Below are positions 28,946-37,887 of a DNA stretch of 64,000 nucleotides, piece after piece. The notes under the pieces were generated by a model. The model ran no database searches and had not been told where the DNA came from. It saw nothing but the letters and a program-made list of their open reading frames with translations. The position numbers and the translations under genes are program-made. Each line of letters begins with the position of its first letter. Position 1 is the first letter of the stretch. This DNA is from Streptomyces tuirus (GTDB taxonomy: Bacteria > Actinomycetota > Actinomycetes > Streptomycetales > Streptomycetaceae), in assembly GCA_018195615.1 (NCBI GenBank), contig JAGTPG010000001.1:434001-498000 (forward strand). Direction: 5' to 3'.

Positions 28946-30282
28946 CAGGGCGCCCCGTCGGCGTGCGAGGTGTTGAGGTGGGACTGCGACTCGCGCCGGG
29001 TGTTCAGCTCCCCGCCCACCGTCCAGTATTTGCGGCCCGCCACCAGCAGTTCCTCCGCGGGGAACTTGGTGATGACCTCGCACCCGTCGGCGGTGACGAC
29101 CAGTTCCTCCTCGATACGGGCGGCGGACCAGCCGTCGGCGGCCGGCCAGTAGGTCTCCAGGGCGAACACCATGCCCTCTTCGAGGACTTCCGGGTGGTCC
29201 AGGGAGACCAGCCGGCTGAAGATCGGCTTCTCCCAGATCGACAGGCCCACGCCGTGGCCGTACTGGAGGGCGAAGGCGGCGGTCTCGTCGGCGAAGCCGA
29301 ACTCCTCCGCGCGGGGCCAGACCTGGACGATGTCGGCGGTGGTCGCGCCCGGCCGGACGAGCGCGATCGCCCGGTCCATGTACTCGCGGCAGCGCACATA
29401 GGCGTCCCGTTGGGCGGGGGACGCGGAGCCGACGGCGAACGTGCGGTAGTAGCAGGTGCGGTAGCCGAGGTGACTGTGCAGGATGTCGAAGAAGGCGGGG
29501 TCGCCGGGGCGGATCAGACGGTCGCTGTAGACGTGCGGGTGCGGTGAACAGCGTTCGCCCGAGATGGCGTTGACGCCCTCGACGTACTCGCTGCCGAGGT
29601 CGTACAGGACCTTGCTGACCACTCCCACGCACTCGTTCTCTCGTACCCCCGGCCGCAGGTGGCCGTACAGCTCCTCGTAGGCCGCGTCGACCATGGCGCA
29701 GGCCTGGGTGAGCAGGGCGATCTCGTCGCCGGTCTTGATCCGGCGGGCCTCCAGGAAGACCTGCTGTCCGTCCACGACGTCGATGCCCTCGGCACGCAGG
29801 GCGGTGAGGATCGGCATCTCGGCGACGTCGACGCCGAGCGGCTCGCCCGCGAGCCCGTGCTCGCGCAGCTCGTCGGCGATCTTGGCGGCGACGTCCTCGG
29901 CGATGCCGGCGTCCGGGTGGAAGGCCCCGCGCAGCGTGGAGATGCCGGCGCGGGCGCCGGTGGGCGGGCCGCCCTTGCCGTCGCTGTAGTCGAGCCACGG
30001 GTTGTACAGCTGGTGGTGGCGGGCGGCGGAGCCGAAGTCCCAGACGACCGGTTCGCCGTCGCGCACGAGCAGGGCGAAGCGGATCAGCTTGTCCATCGCC
30101 CAGGTGCCGATGTGAGTGGCGGTCATGTAGCGGATGTTGGCGAAGTCGAAGCTGAGCACCGCGCCCAGCGCGGAGCGGTTCAGGGATGTGCGGAGCCGGG
30201 CCAGCCGCTGTCCGCGCAGCCGGTCCAGGTCGATGCGTTCTTCCCAGTCGACGGCGTTGGGCCCGTATGTGCGGATCGCCAT
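28945..30282 (-). CDS. M24-fold (creatinase/aminopeptidase P-like) protein
   Basis: 445 aa: N-terminal creatinase domain (about 20-180) and C-terminal pita-bread domain (185-410). Of the five M24 metal ligands, Asp266 (FFDI), His343 (YGHGVGL), Glu376 (ALETYWP) and Glu391 (ARIEEEL) are present, but the second Asp position in GYRTCYYRTF is Cys277. Creatinase, ectoine hydrolase and DddP lyase show that this fold serves many non-peptidase reactions, so peptidase activity should not be assumed. ATG 30282 after GGGGGTGG. First structural gene of the unit, 52 bases after the regulator. Confidence 0.85.
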   Translation of the reverse strand: MAIRTYGPNAVDWEERIDLDRLRGQRLARLRTSLNRSALGAVLSFDFANIRYMTATHIGTWAMDKLIRFALLVRDGEPVVWDFGSAARHHQLYNPWLDYSDGKGGPPTGARAGISTLRGAFHPDAGIAEDVAAKIADELREHGLAGEPLGVDVAEMPILTALRAEGIDVVDGQQVFLEARRIKTGDEIALLTQACAMVDAAYEELYGHLRPGVRENECVGVVSKVLYDLGSEYVEGVNAISGERCSPHPHVYSDRLIRPGDPAFFDILHSHLGYRTCYYRTFAVGSASPAQRDAYVRCREYMDRAIALVRPGATTADIVQVWPRAEEFGFADETAAFALQYGHGVGLSIWEKPIFSRLVSLDHPEVLEEGMVFALETYWPAADGWSAARIEEELVVTADGCEVITKFPAEELLVAGRKYWTVGGELNTRRESQSHLNTSHADGAP

Positions 30283-30331
30283 GGCGACCACCCCCACTTC
30301 GGAGTGAACGCCCGGGTGCCACGGGTGTCAA

Positions 30332-30345
30332 GTGTCACTGAACAC
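30332..30345. promoter_or_regulatory. candidate XRE operator, copy 1
   Basis: GTGTCACTGAACAC, with GTGT/ACAC ends, lies just upstream of the M24 gene and overlaps the regulator's stop codon. Matches copy 2 at 31007 in 13 of 14 bases. Confidence 0.55.
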
Positions 30346-30973
30346 CGCCGGAGACGAACCAGACACCCACAGCCGGTACCTCTCCATCGTTGCGGTAACG
30401 GTGGGGAGTCGTCGACTCGAAGCAGACGGCGTCGCCCGGGCGCACGGTGTACTCGTCGAAGCCGAGGGTGAGGACGAGCTCGCCGGAGGTCAGATAGCCG
30501 TACTCGGTGCCCGGGTGCCGCATCAGGCCGCCGGAGCCGGAGGAGGAGCCGCCGGGCCGGTAGGTCACCAGCAGGAAGTCGACGTCCACGCCCGGCACCC
30601 GCCCGAGCCGCTCCCACACGACCCCGGAGTCCAGCTCCAGCGCCTCGCGCCGCCGCTCGCCGACCAGGGGTCCGATACGCCGGCCGGGGTCGGCGGAGAA
30701 GGCGGCGAGCGCGTGCGGCACGGTGCCGGGCGTGCCCGCGCCGACCACGGGCGAGGAGGCCGGGGCGTCGAAGAGGGACTCGACGGAGATCCCCAGGGCC
30801 GTCGTGATCGCGTACAGCGTGCTGACGGACGGCTGGCTCTTCCCGGTCTCGATCTGCGACACGAGGCTCGCCGACACGCCTACCTCCCGGGCGAGCGCGC
30901 GCAGACTCGTCCCGCGCTCCAGACGCGCCTGCCGGATGCGCTCCCCGACGGGCGGCACGACAGCGGGTGACAC
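30335..30973 (-). CDS. XRE-cupin transcriptional regulator of the six-gene unit
   Basis: 212 aa. HTH at about 10-65 (RALAREVGVSASLVSQIETG, then QPSVSTLYAI) and a C-terminal cupin at about 130-208 (HPGTEYGYLTSGEL; FESTTPHRYRN). XRE-cupin proteins typically sense a small metabolite and control adjacent catabolic genes. It precedes the M24 gene on the same strand with 52 bases between. Nearly identical boxes upstream of its own start and upstream of the M24 gene suggest that it controls both. Confidence 0.88.
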   Translation of the reverse strand: MSPAVVPPVGERIRQARLERGTSLRALAREVGVSASLVSQIETGKSQPSVSTLYAITTALGISVESLFDAPASSPVVGAGTPGTVPHALAAFSADPGRRIGPLVGERRREALELDSGVVWERLGRVPGVDVDFLLVTYRPGGSSSGSGGLMRHPGTEYGYLTSGELVLTLGFDEYTVRPGDAVCFESTTPHRYRNDGEVPAVGVWFVSGGVQ

Positions 30974-31006
30974 GGGTCGGCTCCCCTCCCGAGCGGCGGC
31001 TGTGCA

Positions 31007-31020
31007 GTTTCACTGAACAC
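31007..31020. promoter_or_regulatory. candidate XRE operator, copy 2
   Basis: GTTTCACTGAACAC, 34 bases before the regulator's start; its core TTCACTGAA is palindromic around the C. Confidence 0.55.
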
Positions 31021-31133
31021 TCCGCTCCATTGAACCCTCCGTGCGGCGCGCCACGCCAGAGCCCGGAGCGCCTGCCCCGCCGGCTCGGGCGCCGGATCCA
31101 CCGTCTGAGCCACACCCTCACCCCGCCGTCGGC

Positions 31134-32318
31134 TCACCCCTTCGCCTGCGAGAACCGCGTCTTCCCCACCGGGAACCGCGCCGTCACCTCCCATCCCGCC
31201 CCCGGCCGCGGTCCCGCGTGCAGGGCGCCGCCCAGTGCGGTCACCCGCTCCGTCAGACCGACCAGCCCGAAGCCGCCGCCGTGGGCGGCCTCCGGGAGCT
31301 GGGTGCCGCCGCGGCCGTCGTCCGTCACCGTGACCTCCAGCCGGTCGCCGGGGCAGGCCAGGCGGACGGTGACCCGCGTGGCGTCGGCCGCGTGGCGCCG
31401 TACGTTGGTCAGCGCCTCCTGGACGACCCGGAAGGCCGCCGCCTGCACCTCGTGCGGCAGGTCGTCGGACACGCCCGGGTCGCGGTGCAGGACGGATGTC
31501 CGGCCCGGGCTCGAGAAGGCCTCGACCATGTCGGTGAGGCCGGCCAGGTCACCGACGGGTCGGCGGTCGGCGGCCTCCGGGCCGGTGTCGCGCAGTACCC
31601 CGACCGTGCGCCGCATGGACGCCAGGGCCTCGGTCGCGGCCCGCTCGATGCCGGCCAGCACCGGGTCCAGGTCCTGCGGCTGCCGCTCCGCCATCATGCG
31701 GGCCACCTGGGTCTGCACGAGGATCCCGGTGACGTGGTGCGCGACGAAGTCGTGCAGGTCGGCGGCGATGGCGACGCGTTCGGCGCGCCGGGTCTCGCCG
31801 ACCGCGACGGTGCGCCGGTAGTCCAGGGAGCGCAGGTACCCGGCGAGTCCGGCGACGAGACCGATCAAGACCAGACCGATCACGGCGGACGCCAGCACCT
31901 CGTCCTGCACCGACCGGAAGTACCGCACCGGCAACAGCAGCAGGGCGGCCGCGTCGAGCACACCGCACAGCAGGGCCCACGGCCGCGGGCAGTGCCGTAC
32001 GGCGATGAACAGCAGGCACAGCAGGATCGCCACCTCGCCCGGCCCGAACGGCACCTCCGCGCGGCCCGTCAGCAGCACCCCCGTCGTGAAGAGCAGCGAG
32101 ACCGCCGCGGGTGTGGCGGTGCGCAGCTGCGGGGTGAGCCACCGCGGCCTGCGCTCGACCGGCCACAGCACGGCGGCGAACCCGGCGAGCAGCACCGTCG
32201 CGGGCAGCCATGGGCGATGGCCGAAGTTTTCCGCGATCAGCACGTCGTAGACCGCGGCCGCCACCAGGAAGCCGACGACGAAGCCCCGCGCGCAACCCCG
32301 GGGAGTGGGGGATCTCAT
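31134..32318 (-). CDS. sensor histidine kinase (HisKA_3/NarL-type)
   Basis: 394 aa from ATG 32318. Four to six membrane segments in the first 160 residues, then the dimerisation helix with phospho-acceptor His189 (AADLHDFVAHHV) and an HATPase_c domain with Asn305 (EALTNVRRHA) and DDGRGG at 333-338. Signal unknown; little is exposed outside the membrane, which suggests membrane-stress or lipophilic signals. The open frame extends upstream but lacks a good start. Divergent from its likely partner response regulator, with 180 bases between. Confidence 0.9.
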   Translation of the reverse strand: MRSPTPRGCARGFVVGFLVAAAVYDVLIAENFGHRPWLPATVLLAGFAAVLWPVERRPRWLTPQLRTATPAAVSLLFTTGVLLTGRAEVPFGPGEVAILLCLLFIAVRHCPRPWALLCGVLDAAALLLLPVRYFRSVQDEVLASAVIGLVLIGLVAGLAGYLRSLDYRRTVAVGETRRAERVAIAADLHDFVAHHVTGILVQTQVARMMAERQPQDLDPVLAGIERAATEALASMRRTVGVLRDTGPEAADRRPVGDLAGLTDMVEAFSSPGRTSVLHRDPGVSDDLPHEVQAAAFRVVQEALTNVRRHAADATRVTVRLACPGDRLEVTVTDDGRGGTQLPEAAHGGGFGLVGLTERVTALGGALHAGPRPGAGWEVTARFPVGKTRFSQAKG

Positions 32319-32498
32319 GCAGGTCACGGTAGGCGAGGCCCCTGGACGGCGGGATCGGCCGAACGACCGAGGCCAGTCCCGCGACCTGGCCGTTCGGCGG
32401 AGGCGCGCGACCGGGTCCACGGGCGAGGCTGGAGCCGCCGCCACCGCCCGCCCGCTCCGCGTACGGCTCCCTCCCACTCCCTGAGGCATGATCGACCC

Positions 32499-33272
32499 AT
32501 GACGACCCCCGTCCCACCGGGCCCGGCCGACGTCCCCGGCGCCTCCGGTCGCCCCGGCGCTCCCCTCCGGGTGCTCATCGCGGACGACCAGGACATGGTC
32601 CGCACCGGGTTCCGGTTCTTCCTCGACGCCCAGCCGGACATCACGGTCGTCGCCGAGGCCCGGGACGGCGAGGAGGCGGTGGCGCTGGCCCGCCGCGAGC
32701 GGCCGGACGTGTGCCTGCTGGACATCCGGATGCCGAAGCTGGACGGGCTGGAGGTGACCCGGCTGCTGGCCGGACCGGACGTCGCCGACCCCATGCGGGT
32801 GGTCGTGGTCACCACCTTCGACCTCGACGAGTACGTGTACGGAGCGCTGCGCGGCGGCGCGTGCGGCTTCCTGCTCAAGGACTCCGGTCCGACCCTCCTC
32901 GCGGAGGCCGTCCGGGCCGCCGCCGCGGGCGACTCACTGGTCTCCCCGTCGGTCACGGTCCGTCTGCTCAAGCACCTCACCGCCTCGACAGCCGCCGAAC
33001 GCGCGCCACAGCGGGTGTCCCCGCCCTCCTCGGCGCCGCTGAAGGAGCCGCTGAAGGAGCCACCGAAGGAGCCACTGACCGAGCGCGAACTGGACGTGGT
33101 CCGCCTGGTCGCCCTCGGCCGCACCAACGCCGAGATCGCGGCCGAGCTGTACGTCTCGCTCTCCACGGTCAAGACGCACCTGTCCAGCGTCCAGCTCAAA
33201 CTGGCCGCCCGGAACCGCGTCGAGATCGCGGCCTGGGCCTGGCAGAACGGTCACGCGCGGGCCGGAACCTGA
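32499..33272 (+). CDS. NarL/LuxR-type response regulator
   Basis: 257 aa. Receiver domain at 23-140 with phospho-acceptor Asp75 (VCLLDIRMPK) and Lys127; LuxR HTH at about 193-255 (LTERELDVVRLVALGRTNAE). Between them lies an unusual linker with three KEP(L/P) units (182-192) encoded by 12-base direct repeats. The neighbouring kinase transcribed away from it is its probable partner. ATG 32499 is chosen; the longer open frame upstream is antisense to the kinase gene and not credible. Confidence 0.9.
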   Translation: MTTPVPPGPADVPGASGRPGAPLRVLIADDQDMVRTGFRFFLDAQPDITVVAEARDGEEAVALARRERPDVCLLDIRMPKLDGLEVTRLLAGPDVADPMRVVVVTTFDLDEYVYGALRGGACGFLLKDSGPTLLAEAVRAAAAGDSLVSPSVTVRLLKHLTASTAAERAPQRVSPPSSAPLKEPLKEPPKEPLTERELDVVRLVALGRTNAEIAAELYVSLSTVKTHLSSVQLKLAARNRVEIAAWAWQNGHARAGT

Positions 33273-33382
33273 GGCGTCCTCGCTCCCGGCGGGGCTCACT
33301 CGAACAGTCCGGTGCCGGTGGTGGGCCCCTGACACCGGTGGTGCGCTGAGGGCACGCGTCACGTTCCCAGGAGGCACTTCCG

Positions 33383-34213
33383 ATGACCTGTCGTCCGTCC
33401 CGGCTTGTCCGCGCTCTCTCCTCCGCCCTGGCAGCGGGCACACTGCTGGCCACCGCCGCCTGTTCGGACGACGGCGGTGACGACGGCTCGCGCGTCTCGG
33501 GCGTCACCGCGTCCCAGGTCGCCGGGAAGCAGCAGACCCCCTCCCCCTCGCCCACCGCCACCCTCACCGAGAACGGCGCCCGGACCGCGCTGATCACCGA
33601 GGCGGACATCGAGGACGACTGGACCCGGGTCAGGAACACGGAGGCCGAGAACTGGCACGAGAACCTGTTCATCGGCACGGTCGACGTCTCCGACTTCCTC
33701 ACCGCCAAGGCCGACGCCGCGAACTGCCAGCGGCTCCTCGACTCCCTCTTCGACGACGACCTGCTGGGCAGGCCGTCGGGCGTGTCCGCGCTGCGCGGCT
33801 TCGCACAGGGCGACTCACGCCTGCTCCACCAGGTCGCCTCCTACGACCGGACCGACCCGCAGGACTCGTTGAACTGGATGGCGACCCTGCCGGAGCAGTG
33901 CGACCAGTTCACCATGACCGAGAACGGCGACCAGCGCACCGTCCAGGTCGTCGAGACGTCGCTGCCCCGGGTGGGCGACGCCCGTGAGGGCCTGCGGGTG
34001 ACGGTGCGGGGCACGATCGGGGGCACGGAGGCCACGCTGACCGTGGACGTCGCCGCCGTCCGGGTCGGCAACGACGCGATCACCGTCACGGCGGGCGGGC
34101 TCGACGGGGACGAGCACGACTCCGTCGAGCAGGCGGTGCGGCTCGGCACCCAGCGCCTGAACGACGTGCTGGCCGGCAAGACCCCCTCCCCCGCCCCCGG
34201 CCAGGTCGAGTAG
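33383..34213 (+). CDS. secreted lipoprotein, PknH-sensor-like
   Basis: 276 aa. Signal peptide with lipobox LLATAAC, lipidated Cys27, then an acidic Asp/Gly linker and a Pro/Ser/Thr stretch (residues 50-60), followed by a globular domain of about 200 residues (ALITEADIEDDWTRV onward) with cysteines at CQRLL and EQCDQF. The layout recalls extracytoplasmic sensor or PknH-like domains; that is a resemblance only. It could be the outside partner of the two-component system upstream. A GGAGG box precedes the ATG by 10 bases. Confidence 0.78.
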   Translation: MTCRPSRLVRALSSALAAGTLLATAACSDDGGDDGSRVSGVTASQVAGKQQTPSPSPTATLTENGARTALITEADIEDDWTRVRNTEAENWHENLFIGTVDVSDFLTAKADAANCQRLLDSLFDDDLLGRPSGVSALRGFAQGDSRLLHQVASYDRTDPQDSLNWMATLPEQCDQFTMTENGDQRTVQVVETSLPRVGDAREGLRVTVRGTIGGTEATLTVDVAAVRVGNDAITVTAGGLDGDEHDSVEQAVRLGTQRLNDVLAGKTPSPAPGQVE

Positions 34214-34224
34214 CACGGCTCATG

Positions 34225-34278
34225 GTTCGCCTTGTTCTCGTCGTTCGCCTCGTTCTCGTCGTTCTCGTCGTTCTCCTC
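34225..34278. repeat. 9-bp tandem repeat (six units)
   Basis: Six units of GTTCTCGTC or close variants (GTTCGCCTC, GTTCTCCTC), directly after the lipoprotein stop. On the minus strand it would encode only an Arg/Glu repeat, so it is taken as non-coding. Confidence 0.8.
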
Positions 34279-34367
34279 CTGCCGATTCCCGGGACAGCGT
34301 GATCACCGGAGCGGCACAATGGCGGCGACGGCCGGCCTCGGCCGCTCGTGCGAGGAGAGGAAGAGAC

Positions 34368-35180
34368 GTGAGTGAGAGCCACACCCCGCCGAGCGGCTCG
34401 GCGAGGCTGAACACCGGTGTGGCGCACAACGCGCGGGTGTGGAACTACTGGATCGGCGGCAAGGACAACTACGAGGTCGACCAGCGGGTCGGCGAGCACG
34501 TCGCCGGTATGTTCCCGATCATCCGGGACATCGCCCGGGCGGACCGGGAGTTCCTGGGCCGGGCCGTGTCGTTCCTGGCCGGCGAGCGCGGGGTGCGGCA
34601 GTTCCTCGACATCGGCACGGGGCTGCCGACGGCGGACAACACGCACGAGATCGCCCAGCGGATCGCGCCCGACTCGCGGATCGTCTACGTCGACAACGAC
34701 CCGATCGTGCTGGTGCACGCCCGCACGCTGCTGACCGGCAGCCGCGACGGAGTCACCGCCTACATCGACGCCGACGTGCACGACCCGGACGCCATCCTCG
34801 AACGGGCCGGGCGGACCCTCGACCTCACCAGGCCCGTCGCCGTGATGATGCTGGGCATCCTCAACTTCGTCCTCGACACCGACAAGGCCCGGGAGATCGT
34901 GCGCCGGGTGATGGCCGCGGTCCCCTCCGGCAGCTACCTGGTCCTCACCCATCCGACCTTCGACGACGAGCTCGGCGGCGCGGGCCAGATCCCCGCCATG
35001 AAGTTCTGGAACGAGAACGCCACTCCCCCGATCACCGCCCGCGGCGGCGCGGACATCGCCGCGTTCCTCGAGGGACTCGAACTGCTGGAGCCGGGCATGG
35101 TGTCGTGCGGTCAGTGGCGTGCCGAGGACGGCTCGGCCGTGCTGGTGCCGCAGTACGGCGCGGTTGCCGTCAAGCCCTGA
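34368..35180 (+). CDS. SAM-dependent methyltransferase, DUF574 family
   Basis: 270 aa from GTG 34368 after GAGGAGAGGAAGAG. Streptomyces-enriched family with an ARVWNYWIGGKDNYEVD N-terminal signature, SAM motif FLDIGTGLPT, acidic IVYVDNDPIVL and post-motif VMMLGILNFVLDT. Paralogues are numerous in each genome, substrates unknown. The gene is framed by two unrelated tandem repeats (34225-34278 and 35197-35259), both outside the coding sequence. Confidence 0.9.
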   Translation: MSESHTPPSGSARLNTGVAHNARVWNYWIGGKDNYEVDQRVGEHVAGMFPIIRDIARADREFLGRAVSFLAGERGVRQFLDIGTGLPTADNTHEIAQRIAPDSRIVYVDNDPIVLVHARTLLTGSRDGVTAYIDADVHDPDAILERAGRTLDLTRPVAVMMLGILNFVLDTDKAREIVRRVMAAVPSGSYLVLTHPTFDDELGGAGQIPAMKFWNENATPPITARGGADIAAFLEGLELLEPGMVSCGQWRAEDGSAVLVPQYGAVAVKP

Positions 35181-35196
35181 AGCGGCTCTCACCTCC

Positions 35197-35259
35197 GGCT
35201 CCGTCTCTGTCTTCGGCTCCGTCTCTGTCTTCGGCTCCGTCTCTGTCTTCGGCTTCGTC
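35197..35259. repeat. 18-bp tandem repeat (three and a half units)
   Basis: GGCTCCGTCTCTGTCTTC repeated exactly at 35197, 35215 and 35233, with half a unit at 35251, ending 11 bases before the glutamine synthetase start. Such pyrimidine-rich repeats may change length between strains and alter the leader of the downstream gene. Confidence 0.9.
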
Positions 35260-35270
35260 GAGGAGGGCGT

Positions 35271-36672
35271 ATGACCACGCTGGCCGATCCGGTGCCGGGC
35301 GGCCGTCCCGGTGATGTCGAGCGGGCCACCGCGCTCGGCGGCGAGCTCGCCGGGCGGGGTGTGCACGGCGTCGTGCTGTCCTACGTCGACACCGCCGGCA
35401 TCGGCCGGGTGAAGACCGTCCCGACGGCCGGGCTCGCCTCCGCCGCGGCGTGGGGCGTCGGCATGTCACCGGTGTTCGACACGTTCCTGGCGAACGACTC
35501 CATCGTCACCACGGACGTCCTCGGCTCCCCGACGGCGACCTGCGTCTCTACCCGGACCTCGACCAGCTCGTGGTGCTGGCCGGGCAGCCCGGCTGGGCGT
35601 GGGCGCCGGTCGACCGGGTCACGCAGGACGGGGAGCGGCATCCCGGCTGCTCGCGCACGTTCCTGCGCCGGATCGTCACCGAGGCCGCCGAACGGCACGG
35701 CCTGACCTTCAAGGCGGCCGTGGAGGTCGAGTGGACCGTGGCCCGGGGCGACGCGACCGGCGACACGTTCGTGCCCGCCACGACCGGTCCCGCGTACGGG
35801 GCCGCCCGGCAGGTCGAGCTCGGCGACTGCACCGCCGATCTGCTGGCGGCGTGCGCGGCCCAGGGGCTCGACGTCGAGCAGGTCCATCCCGAGTACGCGG
35901 CCGGCCAGTTCGAGATCTCGGTGGGCGCCGTCGATCCGGTGGCGGCGGCCGACCGCAGTGTGCTGGTTCGGCAGACGGTCCGCGCCGTGGCCCAACGGCA
36001 CGGACTGCGTGTCTCCTTCGCCCCGGCCGTCGTGGGTCAGGGCGTCGGCAACGGCGGACACGTCCACCTCTCCGCCTGGCGTGACGGGGTCAATCTGCAC
36101 TCCGGGGGTGAGCGCCGGTACGGCATGACGGCCGAGGCGGAGTCCTTCACGGCCGGCCTGCTCGCCCATCTGCCCGGCCTCACGGCCGTGACCGCACCCA
36201 GCCCCGCCAGCTATCTGCGGCTCAGACCCTCCCAGTGGGCCGGGGTGTTCACCGCCTGGGGCCGCGAGACCCGGGAGACCGCCCTGCGCGTGGTGACCGG
36301 CACCGCGGGCCTGCGCGACCAGGCGGCGAACCTGGAGGTCAAGCCCGTCGACCTGGCTGCCAATCCCTACCTCGCGATCGGCTGTCTGATCGCCGCCGGT
36401 CTGGACGGCCTGACGTCGTCCGCCGTCCTGCCCGAGGAGGTCACCGGGGACCCGGCGCGGCTGCCCGAGGCGGAGGCGGCGGCCCGGGGTGTACGGCGGC
36501 TGCCGGTGTCGCTGGAGCGGGCCGTCGAGGAGTTCCGCGGGGACGAGCCGCTGCGGGCGGCCCTCGGCCCGGTTCTCGCCGACGCGGTGATCGCCGTACG
36601 GCGGGGGAGCTCGCGTCCGTCGCCGGGCTGGACGACGACCAGGTGGCGGCGGCGTACCGCTGGAAGTACTGA
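35271..36672 (+). CDS. glutamine synthetase family protein (GlnT/FluG-like), two frameshifts
   Basis: About 467 aa after repair. ATP-dependent ligase of glutamate with ammonia or an amine. The GS active-site residues are recognisable: AAVEVEWTV, QVHPEYAAGQFEI, GNGGHVHLS, LRLRPSQWAG and the C-terminal NLEVKPVDLAANPYLAIG. Lacks the adenylylation-loop arrangement of GlnA1. Breaks at CCCC 35527-35530 and GGGGG 36603-36607, each restored by one base (giving LGSPDGDLRLYPDL and RRGELASVAGLDDDQ). The adjacent amidohydrolase makes an amine or N-acyl substrate more likely than ammonia. ATG follows GAGGAGGGCGT. Confidence 0.87.
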
Positions 36673-36673
36673 C

Positions 36674-37812
36674 GTGAGCGCGGTCCGCGAGGCGCTCGAC
36701 GCCCTGAGCATGGTCGACCACCACTGCCACGGCACGGTGACCGCCGACCTCGATCGCGCGGGTTTCGAGCCGCTCCTCACGGAGGGCGACGCCTGGCCGG
36801 GCATCTCGCCTTTCGACAGTCCCGTGGGCGTGGCCGTGCGCCGCCACTGCGCTCCCCTGCTGGACCTGCCGCGGCACGCGCCCGCCGAGGAGTATCTCGC
36901 CCGGCGCCGTGAACTGGGATGGCGCGAGGTGCACCGGCGCTTCCTGCGGGCCGCCGGCACCGGCGTCTTCTGCGTCGACACCGGCTACTCCCCGACCGGC
37001 TGACCGCTCCGCGCGAGGTCGCCGAGGCGGCGGGCGGGTCGGCGTACGAGGTCGTACGGCTGGAGAGCGTCGCCGAGTCGGTACGGGACGCCGGGGCGGA
37101 GCCGGACGCGTACGCGGACGCCTTCCGCGCGGCGGCCCTGGACGCGGTGCGGCGTCCCGGCGTGGTGGCCGTGAAGTCGGTGGCGGCCTACCGCACCGGC
37201 TTCGGCCTGGACCCGGCCCGCCCCTCGGACGCGGAGGTCACGGAGGCCGCCCGGCACTGGCTTCCCGGGGGCCGCCGTCTGGAGGACCCGGTCCTGGTGC
37301 GGCACCTGCTGTGGACCGCCGTCGACCTCGGCCTGCCGCTGCAGCTGCACACCGGGTTCGGCGACAACGACATCCGGCTGCACCGGGCGGACCCGGCCCT
37401 GCTCACGGACTGGCTGCACCTGACCGCCGGGACGATCCCCGTGCTGCTGCTGCACTGCTGGCCCTACCAGCGGCAGGCCGCCTACCTCGCGGCGGTCTTC
37501 GAGCAGGTGTACCTCGACGTCGGCCTCACCCTCCACCACGTCGGCCCCGCCCGGGCCGGGGCGGTCCTCGCGGAGGCCCTGGAGATCACACCGTTCCGCA
37601 AACTGCTGTACAGCTCCGACGCCTACGGTGTGGCCGAGTTCTACCACCTCGGGGCACTCGCCTTCCGGCAGGGCCTGGCGGGGGTGCTGCAGGAGCGGGT
37701 GGACGCCGACGAACTGTCCCTGCCGGACGCGCTGCGGTTCGCCCGGTGGGCCGGGCGGGACAACGCCCTGCGGGTCTACCGGCTGCCGGACGGTTCCCCG
37801 GGAGGGGATTGA
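36674..37812 (+). CDS. amidohydrolase family protein, FluG N-terminus-like, frameshifted
   Basis: About 380 aa after repair. HxH in MVDHHCHGTV, then LPLQLHTGFGDND, LLHCWPYQRQAAYLA and YSSDAYGVAEFYHLGA, the arrangement of the amidohydrolase_2 half of FluG. Likely hydrolyses an amide or decarboxylates; substrate unknown. The break at CCCC 36990-36993 is repaired by one C (GYSPDRLTAPREVAEAAGG). GTG 36674 starts one base after the GS stop, so the two are coupled. Together they carry both halves of the eukaryotic FluG fusion in swapped order. Confidence 0.85.
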
Positions 37813-37887
37813 ACGGCGTGTGGCCGGTCACAGTTCTCCAGGAGCGGCTACCCAGGAAGTCCGAACGGCTGAAAGTATGATCAAGCG

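Noticed and set aside
34225..35259. Short CRISPR-like arrays near the methyltransferase
   Set aside because: Units are directly adjacent tandem repeats of 9 and 18 bp without spacers, and no cas genes are present.
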